The notes under the pieces are model-generated. The model made no database searches. It saw only the letters and a list, made by a program, of their open reading frames with translations, and was not told the origin of the DNA. The position numbers and the translations under genes are program-made. This document shows, one piece after another, positions 17,867 to 25,594 of a stretch of DNA of 64,000 nucleotides (its first letter is position 1; every line of letters begins with the position of its first letter). The stretch comes from Arenimonas sp049195245 (GTDB lineage Bacteria; Pseudomonadota; Gammaproteobacteria; Xanthomonadales; Xanthomonadaceae). The DNA is taken from NCBI RefSeq assembly GCF_049195245.1, contig NZ_JBMIRR010000027.1:744001-808000 (forward strand). Direction: 5' to 3'.

Positions 17867-17904
17867 ATGGCGGTGCCGCCGCGCTTGCGGCACCATGCCC
17901 GCAG

Positions 17905-17991
17905 GCCCGGGTGGCGAAACTGGTAGACGCATGGGACTTAAAATCCCCCGGCCGCAAGGCCATGTGGGTTCGACCCCCACCCCGGGCACCA
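17905..17991 (+). tRNA. tRNA-Leu (anticodon TAA)
   Basis: An 87-base class II tRNA with encoded CCA. The acceptor GCCCGGG pairs with CCCGGGC. The anticodon loop is CTTAAAA (UAA), followed by a long variable arm (CCGGCCGCAAGGCCATG region) and the T arm GTGGG/CCCAC. The UAA anticodon reads the rare codons UUA/UUG in this GC-rich genome. Confidence 0.96.
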
Positions 17992-18034
17992 TCCCAGGCC
18001 ACGCCGCGGCGCAGGCCTGAACCGGAGCGCCGCC

Positions 18035-19663
18035 ATGCTGCCAACGCGTTACCTGCCGTTTGTCCTGGTGCTGCTGCTCACCGTGCTGTTCGCGCTGGCC
18101 ATCGGGCGGGTGCCGCAGGCCGGGTGGGGCGTGCTGGCCTTCGGCGTGCTGTCCCTGCTCGGGCTGTGGGACCTGCTGCAGCGCAAGCAGGCGCTGCGCC
18201 GCAACTATCCGCTCAGCTCGCGCTTCCGCTACCTGCTCGAATCGATCGGACCCGAGATCCGGCAGTACTTCATCGAGTCCGACACGGTGGAGCTGCCGTT
18301 CTCGCGGCAGCAGCGCGCCATCGTTTACCAGCGCGCCAAGAACGTGCTCGACAAGCGGCCGTTCGGCACCCAGCGCGACGTGTACGGCGACAAGTACGAA
18401 TGGATGAACCATTCGCTGCGGCCGAGCCAGATCGCCTCGGAAGACTTCCGCATCACCATCGGCGAAGGCCGGGCGCAGCCGTATTCGGCCAGCGTGTTCA
18501 ACATCTCGGCGATGAGCTTCGGCTCGCTGTCGGCCAACGCGATCCGGGCGCTGAACAAGGGCGCCCGGCTGGGTGGCTTCTACCACGACACGGGCGAAGG
18601 GTCGATCTCGCCCTATCACCGCGAACACGGCGGCGACCTGGTGTGGGAGATCGGCTCGGGTTACTTCGGCTGCCGGGACGAGCAGGGGCGCTTCGATCCG
18701 GACCGGTTCGCGGCCAATGCGCGCGACCCGCAGGTGAAGATGATCGAGATCAAGCTGTCGCAGGGCGCCAAGCCGGGGCAGGGCGGCATCCTGCCTGGCG
18801 CCAAGGTGACGCGCGAGATCGCGCTGACCCGCGGCGTGCCCGAAGGCGTCGAGTGCCACTCGCCGGCGGCGCATTCGGCCTTTTCCACGCCCATCGAACT
18901 GCTGCAGTTCGTGGACCGCCTGCGCGAGCTATCCGGCGGCAAGCCCACGGGCTTCAAGCTGGCCATCGGCCACCCCTGGGAGTGGTTCGCGATCGCCAAG
19001 GCGATGAAGCAGACCGGCCTGCTGCCCGACTTCATCGTGGTGGACGGCGGCGAGGGCGGTACCGGCGCGGCTCCGCTGGAATTCACCGACCACGTGGGTG
19101 CGCCCATGCGCGAGGCGCTGATGCTGGTGCACAACACCCTGGTCGGACTGGACCTGCGCTCGCGCGTGCGCATCGGCGCGGCGGGCAAGATCGTCACCGG
19201 CTTCGACATCTGTCGCACCCTGGCCCTGGGCGCCGACTGGGTGAACGCCGCGCGGGGCTTCATGTTCTCGCTGGGCTGCATCCAGTCCCAGAGCTGCCAC
19301 ACCGACCGATGCCCCACCGGCGTGGCCACGCAGGACCCCAGCCGCCAGGCCGCGCTGGACCCCGAGGACAAGGCCACCCGCGTCCACAACTTCCACCGCA
19401 ACACCCTGGTGGCCCTGAAGGAGCTGCTGGCCGCCGCCGGGCTGCACCATCCGTCCGAACTGGGGCCCGAACACATCATCCGCCGGGTCTCGTCCACCGA
19501 GGTGCGGTCGCTGGCCAAACTGCACCATTTCGTGCCGCAGGGGCAGCTGCTGGAGGCGGTGCCCGAGCATGCGGTGTTCCAGGTGTTCTGGGACCTGGCC
19601 CGCGCCGACAGCTTCACGGCCCCGCCGATCGCGGGCGAAATGCAGGCGAGCAAGCTGCGCTGA
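18035..19663 (+). CDS. FMN-binding glutamate synthase family protein (stand-alone GltB-like domain)
   Basis: A 542-residue protein with two N-terminal membrane helices (about residues 7-25 and 28-46) and a large FMN-binding barrel of the glutamate synthase central/FMN type. The FMN and substrate loop IVVDGGEGGTGAAP is near residue 332. The cysteine cluster CIQSQSCHTDRCPTG near 412-426 matches the [3Fe-4S] site of glutamate synthase. It lacks the glutamine amidotransferase domain of true GltB, so it cannot take ammonia from glutamine alone; the real reaction of this family is not established. It lies between tRNA-Leu and tRNA-Val with no partner gene. Confidence 0.85.
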   Translation: MLPTRYLPFVLVLLLTVLFALAIGRVPQAGWGVLAFGVLSLLGLWDLLQRKQALRRNYPLSSRFRYLLESIGPEIRQYFIESDTVELPFSRQQRAIVYQRAKNVLDKRPFGTQRDVYGDKYEWMNHSLRPSQIASEDFRITIGEGRAQPYSASVFNISAMSFGSLSANAIRALNKGARLGGFYHDTGEGSISPYHREHGGDLVWEIGSGYFGCRDEQGRFDPDRFAANARDPQVKMIEIKLSQGAKPGQGGILPGAKVTREIALTRGVPEGVECHSPAAHSAFSTPIELLQFVDRLRELSGGKPTGFKLAIGHPWEWFAIAKAMKQTGLLPDFIVVDGGEGGTGAAPLEFTDHVGAPMREALMLVHNTLVGLDLRSRVRIGAAGKIVTGFDICRTLALGADWVNAARGFMFSLGCIQSQSCHTDRCPTGVATQDPSRQAALDPEDKATRVHNFHRNTLVALKELLAAAGLHHPSELGPEHIIRRVSSTEVRSLAKLHHFVPQGQLLEAVPEHAVFQVFWDLARADSFTAPPIAGEMQASKLR

Positions 19664-19673
19664 GCCGGCATTC

Positions 19674-19703
19674 TTGACCGGCGCCGGGGCCAGCCAGTAA
19701 GAT
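19674..19703 (+). promoter_or_regulatory. Probable promoter of tRNA-Val
   Basis: TTGACC (19674-19679), an 18-base spacer, then TAAGAT (19698-19703). The tRNA begins 15 bases after the -10 box. Spacing and distance fit a sigma-70 stable-RNA promoter. Confidence 0.55.
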
Positions 19704-19717
19704 TCGCGCTCTCTTCC

Positions 19718-19792
19718 GGGCGGTTAGCTCAGCGGTAGAGCATCGCTTTCACACGGCGAGGGTCACAGGTTCAAGCCCTGTACCGCCCACCA
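19718..19792 (+). tRNA. tRNA-Val (anticodon CAC)
   Basis: A 75-base tRNA with encoded CCA. The acceptor GGGCGGT pairs with ACCGCCC, the anticodon stem TCGCT/GGCGA holds loop TTCACAC, and the T arm is ACAGG/CCTGT with loop TTCAAGC. CAC reads the valine codon GUG. Confidence 0.96.
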
Positions 19793-19800
19793 GTTCCAGG

Positions 19801-19828
19801 AATGGCCACCTCCGGGTGGCCATTTTTC
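19801..19828 (+). terminator. Rho-independent terminator after tRNA-Val
   Basis: The stem AATGGCCACC-TCCG-GGTGGCCATT is followed by TTTCT. It starts nine bases after the tRNA-Val CCA. Confidence 0.85.
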
Positions 19829-19888
19829 TATCCAGCACCGCCCGCCGGTGAACTGACCGGTCCCCATCGCCCCCGCATTGGAGCCGCC

Positions 19889-20422
19889 ATGAGCACGCAC
19901 CGCACCGCCGCCGCCTGTCTCGCCCTGTCCCTGCTGTCGCTGTCCGCCGTCGCACCGGCGCGGGCCAGCGACGTCTACAAGTGCGTCATCGGCGGCACCA
20001 CGCACTACCAGGACTTTCCCTGCCCCGGCAGCAGCGCGCCGCCGATGATCCAGTCCAAGGCCTCCGGGGCCGACTCCGGCGCAGCGACCCCTGCCGCCCC
20101 GGCGGGCCAGGCTGGCGAAATCTCCGAGGCGGCGGTGGGCTCGCTCAGCATCGGCGAACTGAACACGGAACTGCGTTCGCTGGAACAGCGCCTGCAGCAG
20201 GCCAACACCAACTACCAGAACGCGGTGCAGCAGGCCATGGCCAAGCTGCCCAGTGAAGGCAGCACGCAGGATCGCCAGGCCGAGGCCGACCGCCTGGGTG
20301 CGGAGTGGACGCCGAAGATCGACGCCCTGCGCAAGCGCAAGGACGAGGTTCAGGCAGAAATGAACCGCCAGTGCCCGGACGGCATCAACATGCGCGAGAA
20401 CTCCACCACCTGCCGCAGCTGA
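19889..20422 (+). CDS. Periplasmic DUF4124 domain protein
   Basis: A 177-residue protein with a signal peptide (residues about 1-30, cleavage after APARA). It is followed by a DUF4124 segment DVYKCVIGGTTHYQDFPCP (about 31-49) with two cysteines able to form a disulfide. After an Ala/Pro-rich linker a long charged helix or coiled coil runs from about residue 90 to 155. Two more cysteines (CPDG and TTC) are near the C-terminus. DUF4124 proteins are secreted and of unknown function. The ATG at 19889 gives a clean signal peptide. Confidence 0.75.
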   Translation: MSTHRTAAACLALSLLSLSAVAPARASDVYKCVIGGTTHYQDFPCPGSSAPPMIQSKASGADSGAATPAAPAGQAGEISEAAVGSLSIGELNTELRSLEQRLQQANTNYQNAVQQAMAKLPSEGSTQDRQAEADRLGAEWTPKIDALRKRKDEVQAEMNRQCPDGINMRENSTTCRS

Positions 20423-20441
20423 GCCCGCGCGCGCGCCGCGG

Positions 20442-21299
20442 CTATTCGAGCTGCGAGCGCGCGAACTCCGCGTCCAGTGCTTCCATCGCGTCGCGCGGCT
20501 TGAGCTTGCCGGCCTTCTCGAAGGCGGCCGCGGCATCGTCCTCGCGCTTGTCGCCGTGCAGGAGCAGCAGCAGGTTGCCCTGCTCGAGCCAGGCTATGGG
20601 CGAGTCGGGCGTGAGCTTGAGGGCCGCGGCCATGTGCTTCTCGGCGTCCGCGGCCTTGGCGCCATAGGTCAGGCCGCCCACCAGCCCACCGACCTTGGCG
20701 ATGATCTCACCGTGGTAGATGGCCAGTGCCGTCAGGGCTTCGGCATGCTTCGGCGCCAGCTTCAGCGTGGTGTCCAGGTGCTTGCGCACCTTGGTGGCCA
20801 GGCCCATCTTCAGCGCTTTGGCGATGCTGATGCCCTGGCTGTAGCGGCCCATGCCGAAGGCGTAGCGGTAGTGGCTGTTGGCTTCGTCCGGCAGTGCGGC
20901 GATGGCCGCCTCGGCCAGCTGGCCCACCTGCTCGTAGCGCCGCAGCTGTTCGGCCTCGTCGCGTACCAGGTAGGTGGCATGGATGCCCAGGGCCTTGCAG
21001 GCCACCGAGGCGCCGACCGGACCCAGGGCCTCGCCGGCCTCGAAGGCCTGCTGGAAATCGCCGCGATGGAAGGCGCGCCACGCCTCCTGCAGTGCTGCGG
21101 CCAGGGCCGCGGCGTCCATGCCCTTGGGCGCCGCCTTGCCGGCGGCCTTGATCAGGGCCGCCGCGCGCTTGTCGTCGGGGAAGGGTTCCGCGTCGCCCGC
21201 ATGCAGTGACGGCCAGGCCTTCCTGAGCTTGTCGCCGGCCTGGTCGAACGCCTTGGCATCGTGCGGAAATTTCGCCCAGCTGGATTTTTTGGCGGCCAT
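20442..21299 (-). CDS. TPR-like helical repeat protein, function unknown
   Basis: A 285-residue cytoplasmic protein of Ala-rich helices. TPR-like pairs are visible from about residue 95 to the end, with pattern residues in LKLAPKHAEALTALAIYHGE (near 190) and LKLTPDSPIAWLEQGNLLLL (near 235). There is no signal peptide; the N-terminus MAAKKSSWAKFPHD starts at 21299, preferred over an upstream start at 21353 that adds a non-conserved Arg-rich stretch. It converges on the DUF4124 gene with a 19-base gap. I cannot assign a function. Confidence 0.7.
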   Translation of the reverse strand: MAAKKSSWAKFPHDAKAFDQAGDKLRKAWPSLHAGDAEPFPDDKRAAALIKAAGKAAPKGMDAAALAAALQEAWRAFHRGDFQQAFEAGEALGPVGASVACKALGIHATYLVRDEAEQLRRYEQVGQLAEAAIAALPDEANSHYRYAFGMGRYSQGISIAKALKMGLATKVRKHLDTTLKLAPKHAEALTALAIYHGEIIAKVGGLVGGLTYGAKAADAEKHMAAALKLTPDSPIAWLEQGNLLLLLHGDKREDDAAAAFEKAGKLKPRDAMEALDAEFARSQLE

Positions 21300-21441
21300 G
21301 GTCGGACTCCGGAAGAGGACGGCCAGCATGTCGCGCGGCCGCGTCGCCCGCAAGCGCGCCGGGCCTAGTGTGATTGCTCAAGCCACGCGGCCGAGACTCG
21401 GGACCGATACGGCCAACCGGCCACCCGTCACCAGGTGTCGC

Positions 21442-21846
21442 ATGACCCGCAAGTCTCCCGCCCGCCGCAGCTCCCGCAAGACCCCGATCAGCCCGCGCGC
21501 CGTCCTCCTGGCCGGCCTCGGCGCGGCGTCGCTGTGCCGCAAGCAGGCCCTGAAGTCCGTCGATGGCCTGGCCGAAGCCACCCAGGCACTGCGCAAACGC
21601 GCCGATGCCACCGCCCGCGATGCCGGCAAGCGCGCCGCCAGCCTGCGCAAACAGGCCGAGGCCCGCCTGGCCCCGGTGCAGAAGCAGGCCAGCCGCCTGG
21701 CGGCCCAGGCCCAGGCCGAATTCGAGACCCGCTTCGGTCCGCTGCTGGTGCAGCTGGGTGCCGAACCCGTCCGCGCGCGCCGCACGACCCGCCCGGCCAA
21801 GCGTACGGCGCGCCCCGCCGCCAAGCGCGCCCGCAAGCGCGCCTGA
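21442..21846 (+). CDS. Small Ala/Lys/Arg-rich protein, phasin- or histone-like
   Basis: A 134-residue basic protein. The middle (about residues 35-110) is a long amphipathic, likely coiled-coil helix with many Ala, Lys and Gln; the C-terminal 25 residues (ARRTTRPAKRTARPAAKRAR) are a basic AAK/RPAK tail like histone H1 or PhaF-type phasins. Such tails bind DNA, and the helix could bind polyhydroxyalkanoate granules, but no pha gene is nearby. The start is ATG 21442. A strong terminator follows 35 bases after the stop. Confidence 0.6.
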   Translation: MTRKSPARRSSRKTPISPRAVLLAGLGAASLCRKQALKSVDGLAEATQALRKRADATARDAGKRAASLRKQAEARLAPVQKQASRLAAQAQAEFETRFGPLLVQLGAEPVRARRTTRPAKRTARPAAKRARKRA

Positions 21847-21880
21847 ACCTAGTCGCAGTCCCTTCGTCAGAGGGCAGTCA

Positions 21881-21910
21881 CGCCCCGGTTCGCCGGGGCG
21901 TTTTTTGTTT
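21881..21910. terminator. Terminator shared by convergent genes
   Basis: The stem CGCCCCGG-TTCG-CCGGGGCG is followed by TTTTTTGTTT on the plus strand. The hairpin ends right at the stop codon of the minus-strand DUF1244 gene. It clearly serves the plus-strand gene and could also stop minus-strand transcripts. Confidence 0.85.
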
Positions 21911-22209
21911 CAGGGATGCGCGCGCTGGGCGGCCGCGAAGGCCGCCAGCTGTTCCGGCGTGGCCTCGGCCTGGTGGCGCCGCTTCCACTCCGCGAACGGC
22001 ATGCCGTAGATGATCTCGCGCGCCTGGTCCTTGTCCATCGGCGTACCGGCCGCGTCGGCGGCCTCCTGGTACCAGTTGGAAAGGCAGTTGCGGCAGAACC
22101 CGGCCAGGATCATCAGGTCGATGTTCTGCACGTCGCTGCGCTGCTGCAGGTGCTGGACCAGCCGGCGGAACGCGGCGGCTTCCAGGGCGGTGGTGTCGGT
22201 ATCGGTCAT
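21910..22209 (-). CDS. DUF1244 family protein
   Basis: A 99-residue small cytoplasmic protein. The central segment DVQNIDLMILAGFCRNCLSNW (about 27-47, with Cys39 and Cys42) and YGMPFAEWKRRHQ (about 68-80) are diagnostic for DUF1244. The family is of unknown function; the two cysteines may bind a metal. The start at 22209 gives a compact protein; the much longer open frame on this strand upstream runs opposite to folD and is not coding. The stop overlaps the shared terminator. Confidence 0.85.
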   Translation of the reverse strand: MTDTDTTALEAAAFRRLVQHLQQRSDVQNIDLMILAGFCRNCLSNWYQEAADAAGTPMDKDQAREIIYGMPFAEWKRRHQAEATPEQLAAFAAAQRAHP

Positions 22210-22305
22210 GGGCAGGTGGCGGGGCAGGGAAGGCTTCGGGGATAATCGCAGCTTGCGGCCCGGTTTTGTTTTCCGCCGGATCGCCCCTCCCGCCCCCGGA
22301 GCGCC

Positions 22306-23178
22306 ATGACCGCCCGCATCCTTGATGGCAAAGGCATCGCCGACGCCCTGCTCGACGACCTGGCCAAGCGCGTGCAGGCCCGGCTGGCCGCGGGCAAATC
22401 GGCGCCCGGTCTGGCGGTGGTGCTGGTGGGGCAGGACCCCGCGTCCACCGTGTACGTGCGCAACAAGCGCCGCGCCGCCAAGAAGGTCGGCATCCGCGCG
22501 ATCGACTACGACCTGCCCGCGGAAACCACCGAGGCCGAGCTGGCGGCGCTGATCGACCGGCTCAACGCCGACCCCGCCATCCACGGCATCCTGGTGCAGC
22601 TGCCGCTGCCCGGCAACCGCGATGCCCGCGACCTGATCCACCGCATCGATCCGCGCAAGGACGTGGATGGCTTCCACCCCGAGAACGTCGGCCACCTCGC
22701 GCTGCGCCAGTTCGGCCTGCGTCCGTGCACGCCGCGCGGCGTCACCACGCTGCTGGCCTACACCGATCGCCCGGTACGCGGCCAGAGCGCGACCGTGGTC
22801 GGCGTCAGCAACCACGTCGGCCGGCCGATGGTGCTCGAGTTGCTGATCGCCGGCTGCACCACCACCAGCTGCCACAAGTTCACGCCGCGCGAGGTTCTCG
22901 AGCGGCACGTGCGCGAGGCCGACATCCTGGTGGTGGCCGTGGGCCGGCCCGGCCTGGTGCCGGGCGAATGGGTCAAGCCCGGCGCGGTGGTGATCGACGT
23001 GGGCATCAACCGGCTGGACGACGGCCGGCTGGTCGGCGACGTCGGCTTCGAGGCCGCAGCCGAACGTGCGTCCTGGATCACGCCCGTGCCCGGCGGCGTG
23101 GGCCCGATGACCGTGGCCACCCTGATGCAGAACACGCTGGAGGCGGCCGAGGCCTTCGATGCCGCCCTCGCGCCATGA
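22306..23178 (+). CDS. folD: Methylenetetrahydrofolate dehydrogenase/cyclohydrolase
   Basis: Bifunctional one-carbon enzyme, 290 residues. The N-terminal catalytic domain has YVRNKRRAAKKVG (about 46-58, catalytic Tyr and Lys) and ILVQLPLPG near 100. The NADP-binding Rossmann domain begins with VVGVSNHVGRPM near 166, and the family end motif PGGVGPMTVATLMQNT is near 265. The ATG is preceded by a GGAG-type site. GATAAT at 22241 is a possible -10 box, but no clear -35 was found. Confidence 0.95.
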   Translation: MTARILDGKGIADALLDDLAKRVQARLAAGKSAPGLAVVLVGQDPASTVYVRNKRRAAKKVGIRAIDYDLPAETTEAELAALIDRLNADPAIHGILVQLPLPGNRDARDLIHRIDPRKDVDGFHPENVGHLALRQFGLRPCTPRGVTTLLAYTDRPVRGQSATVVGVSNHVGRPMVLELLIAGCTTTSCHKFTPREVLERHVREADILVVAVGRPGLVPGEWVKPGAVVIDVGINRLDDGRLVGDVGFEAAAERASWITPVPGGVGPMTVATLMQNTLEAAEAFDAALAP

Positions 23179-23205
23179 CGACGGCGCCTGCCCGAGCCTG
23201 ACGCC

Positions 23206-24084
23206 ATGAAGCCTGCCGCCCCCGTCCGCCTCGTCGCCATCGCGCTGGCCCTGGCCGCGCTGGCAGGCTGCGCAACGATCGTCGACCGCGCCAGCGACAA
23301 GCTGGCCTCCCAGCTGGGCAGCGCCGTGCTCAACAGCGACGACCCGGCCACGGTGCGCGACGGGCTGCCGGCCTATCTGCTGCTGCTCGACGGCCTGGCC
23401 GCCGACGCCGCCACCGACGATGCCGGCAAGGCGACCCTGCTGTTTGCCGCGGCCGAACTCAATGGCGCCTACGCCGGCAACTTCACCGGCGACGACCCGG
23501 CCCGCGCGCGGCGCATGGCCGCCAAGGCACTCGACTACGCGCGGCGCGGCACCTGCGCCCAGGATCCCCCGCTGTGCAAGGCGATGTCCGGCGACGTGGA
23601 AGGCTTCGTGGCCGCCGTGCAGGCCGCGCCCGAGGACCACGTCGCCGGGCTCTATGGCCTGGCCGCGGCCTGGGTCGGCTTCCTTCAGGCCAACAGCGAG
23701 GACTGGGGCGCCATCGCGGACCTGCCCAAGGTTCAGGCGCTGCTGGAGCGCGTGGTCGCCATCGACCCGGCGCATGCGCGCGGCATGCCGCGGGTCTACC
23801 TGGGCGTGCTCAATTCGCTGCGGCCCGAATCCATCGGTGGCAAGCCCGAACTGGCCCGCACGCACTTCGAGGCGGCCATCGCCCAGAGCGGTGGCCGCAA
23901 CCTCTACGCCAAGACCCTGATGGCCGAGTATTACGCGCGCCTGCTGTTCGACCAGCCGCTGCACGACCGCCTGCTGGCCGAAGTGCTGGCGGCCGACCCG
24001 CGCGAGCCCGGATTCACGTTGAGCAATGTACTGGCCCAGGAGCGCGCCAAGGCGCTCGTGGAAAGCGGCAAGGACTATTTCTGA
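23206..24084 (+). CDS. TatT-type TRAP transporter accessory lipoprotein
   Basis: A 292-residue lipoprotein: signal peptide with lipobox LAALAGC (Cys at about residue 22), then an all-helical TPR-like body matching the TatT component of TRAP transporters (for example IADLPKVQALLERVVAIDP near 175 and MAEYYARLLFDQPLHDRLL near 240). TatT proteins are periplasmic trimers thought to work with the substrate-binding protein. The next three genes are DctP, DctQ and DctM homologues, which supports the call. It starts 27 bases after folD. Confidence 0.88.
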   Translation: MKPAAPVRLVAIALALAALAGCATIVDRASDKLASQLGSAVLNSDDPATVRDGLPAYLLLLDGLAADAATDDAGKATLLFAAAELNGAYAGNFTGDDPARARRMAAKALDYARRGTCAQDPPLCKAMSGDVEGFVAAVQAAPEDHVAGLYGLAAAWVGFLQANSEDWGAIADLPKVQALLERVVAIDPAHARGMPRVYLGVLNSLRPESIGGKPELARTHFEAAIAQSGGRNLYAKTLMAEYYARLLFDQPLHDRLLAEVLAADPREPGFTLSNVLAQERAKALVESGKDYF

Positions 24085-24094
24085 GCACTCCCCC

Positions 24095-25099
24095 GTGAAC
24101 AAGCATCCGTTGATCCGCGTGTTGTCCTGTTTCGTACTGAGTCTGGCCCTGGCGATGCCCGCCGCGGCGCAGGTGATCAAGATCGCCACGCTGGCGCCCG
24201 AGGGCTCGGCCTGGATGCGCGAGATGCGCGCGGCGGCCGCCGAAGTGAAGCAGGGCACCGCGGGCCGGGTCGAGGTCAAGTTCTATCCCGGCGGCGTGAT
24301 GGGCAACGATGCGGTGGTGCTGCGCAAGATGCGCCTGGGCCAGCTGCAGGGCGGGGTGCTGACGGCCAGCGAGCTGTCCCTGGTCTACCCCGATGCGCCG
24401 ATCTACAGCCTGCCGTTCCTGCTCAACAGCTGGGAGGAGGTCGACCGCGTGCGACCGGTGGTGGATCCCCTGCTGGCCAAGGGCTTCGAGGCCAAGGGCA
24501 TCCGCATGCTGGGCGTGTCCGGCCTGGGCTTCGGTTACCTGATGGGCAACAAGCCCATGCGCAGCCGCGCCGACATGGACGGCGTCAAGCTGTGGATCCC
24601 GCAGACCGATGAGATCGCCTCGCGCGTGTTCGAGCTCGGTGGTCTGAGCACCATTCCCTTGCCCCTGGGCGATGTCTTCACCAGCCTGCAGACCGGCCTG
24701 GTGGACACGGTGGTCAATACGCCCAGCGGCGCGGTGGTGCTGCAGTGGCACGGCAAGCTCAAGTACCTCGTGGACCTGCCGCTCACCTTCGTGGTGGGTT
24801 ACCTGGTGGTGGACGACAAGGCCTGGAAGCGTATCCCCGCCGCCGACCAGGCGGTGCTTGCGAAGGCGTTCGAGACCGCGGGCCGGCGCATGGATGCCAA
24901 CATCCGCCGCGACGACGCGGCGGCCCTGGCGGCGATGAAGCAGCAGGGCCTGGTGGTGACGTCGCTGGATGCGGCCGAAGCCAAGCGCTGGCGTGCGCTG
25001 GGCGAACAGGTCAACGCCGAACTGGCCAGCTCCGGCCAGATTTCCCCGGCGATGCTCGAGGCGGTGCGCCGCGCGCTGGCGAGCCCGAAGGCGCCCTGA
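24095..25099 (+). CDS. TRAP transporter substrate-binding protein (DctP/TatP type)
   Basis: A 334-residue periplasmic binding protein with signal peptide (about 1-26, cleavage after AAA-Q). The mature start QVIKIATLAPEGSAWMREM is typical of the branch linked to TatT. The conserved GDVFTSLQTGLVDTVVNTPS (near 190) and the arginine-bearing KLWIP segment (near 168) belong to the DctP fold. The start is GTG at 24095, ten bases after the TatT gene. The ligand cannot be read from sequence; members of this branch have been linked to hydrophobic acids, so that is only a suggestion. Confidence 0.88.
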   Translation: MNKHPLIRVLSCFVLSLALAMPAAAQVIKIATLAPEGSAWMREMRAAAAEVKQGTAGRVEVKFYPGGVMGNDAVVLRKMRLGQLQGGVLTASELSLVYPDAPIYSLPFLLNSWEEVDRVRPVVDPLLAKGFEAKGIRMLGVSGLGFGYLMGNKPMRSRADMDGVKLWIPQTDEIASRVFELGGLSTIPLPLGDVFTSLQTGLVDTVVNTPSGAVVLQWHGKLKYLVDLPLTFVVGYLVVDDKAWKRIPAADQAVLAKAFETAGRRMDANIRRDDAAALAAMKQQGLVVTSLDAAEAKRWRALGEQVNAELASSGQISPAMLEAVRRALASPKAP

Positions 25100-25594
25100 G
25101 TGTCGCAAGGCTGGACCCGCCGCCTGCACCGCATCGAGGACGGCCTGCTGGCCGGCCTGATCGCGGCGCTGCTGCTGCTCTCGGTCGCGCAGATCGCCCT
25201 GCGGCTGCTGTTCGACAGCGGGCTGGACTGGGCCGAGCTGGTGAGCCGGTCGGGCGTGCTGTGGCTGGCGCTGATCGGTGCGCTGGGCGCCACCCGCAGC
25301 CGCAAGCACATCGCCATCGATGCATTGCCGCGCCTGCTGCCGCCGCTCGCACGGCGCTTGTCCTGGATCGTGGCCCAGCTTGGCGCGGCGGCGGTGTGTG
25401 CGGCGATGGCGTGGTTCGGCATCGGCATGATCGGATTCGAACTCGAGGCCCCGGTGCCGTTCGTGGCCGGCGTGCCCAGCTGGGTGCCGATGCTGATCGT
25501 CCCCGCGGGCTTTGGCCTGATGGCGGTGCGCTTCGTGATCTGCGCCGTGCTGCCGCCGCCCCCGCCTGAGTTGCCGGGGGAGGGCGACGCATGA
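25100..25594 (+). CDS. TRAP transporter small permease (DctQ)
   Basis: A 164-residue membrane protein with four hydrophobic helices (about 15-35, 50-68, 90-113 and 125-150) and the RKHIAIDALPRLLPP loop typical of DctQ. The start is GTG immediately after the DctP stop. It overlaps the DctM gene by four bases. Together with DctM it forms the sodium-driven membrane part of the TRAP transporter. Confidence 0.87.
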   Translation: MSQGWTRRLHRIEDGLLAGLIAALLLLSVAQIALRLLFDSGLDWAELVSRSGVLWLALIGALGATRSRKHIAIDALPRLLPPLARRLSWIVAQLGAAAVCAAMAWFGIGMIGFELEAPVPFVAGVPSWVPMLIVPAGFGLMAVRFVICAVLPPPPPELPGEGDA

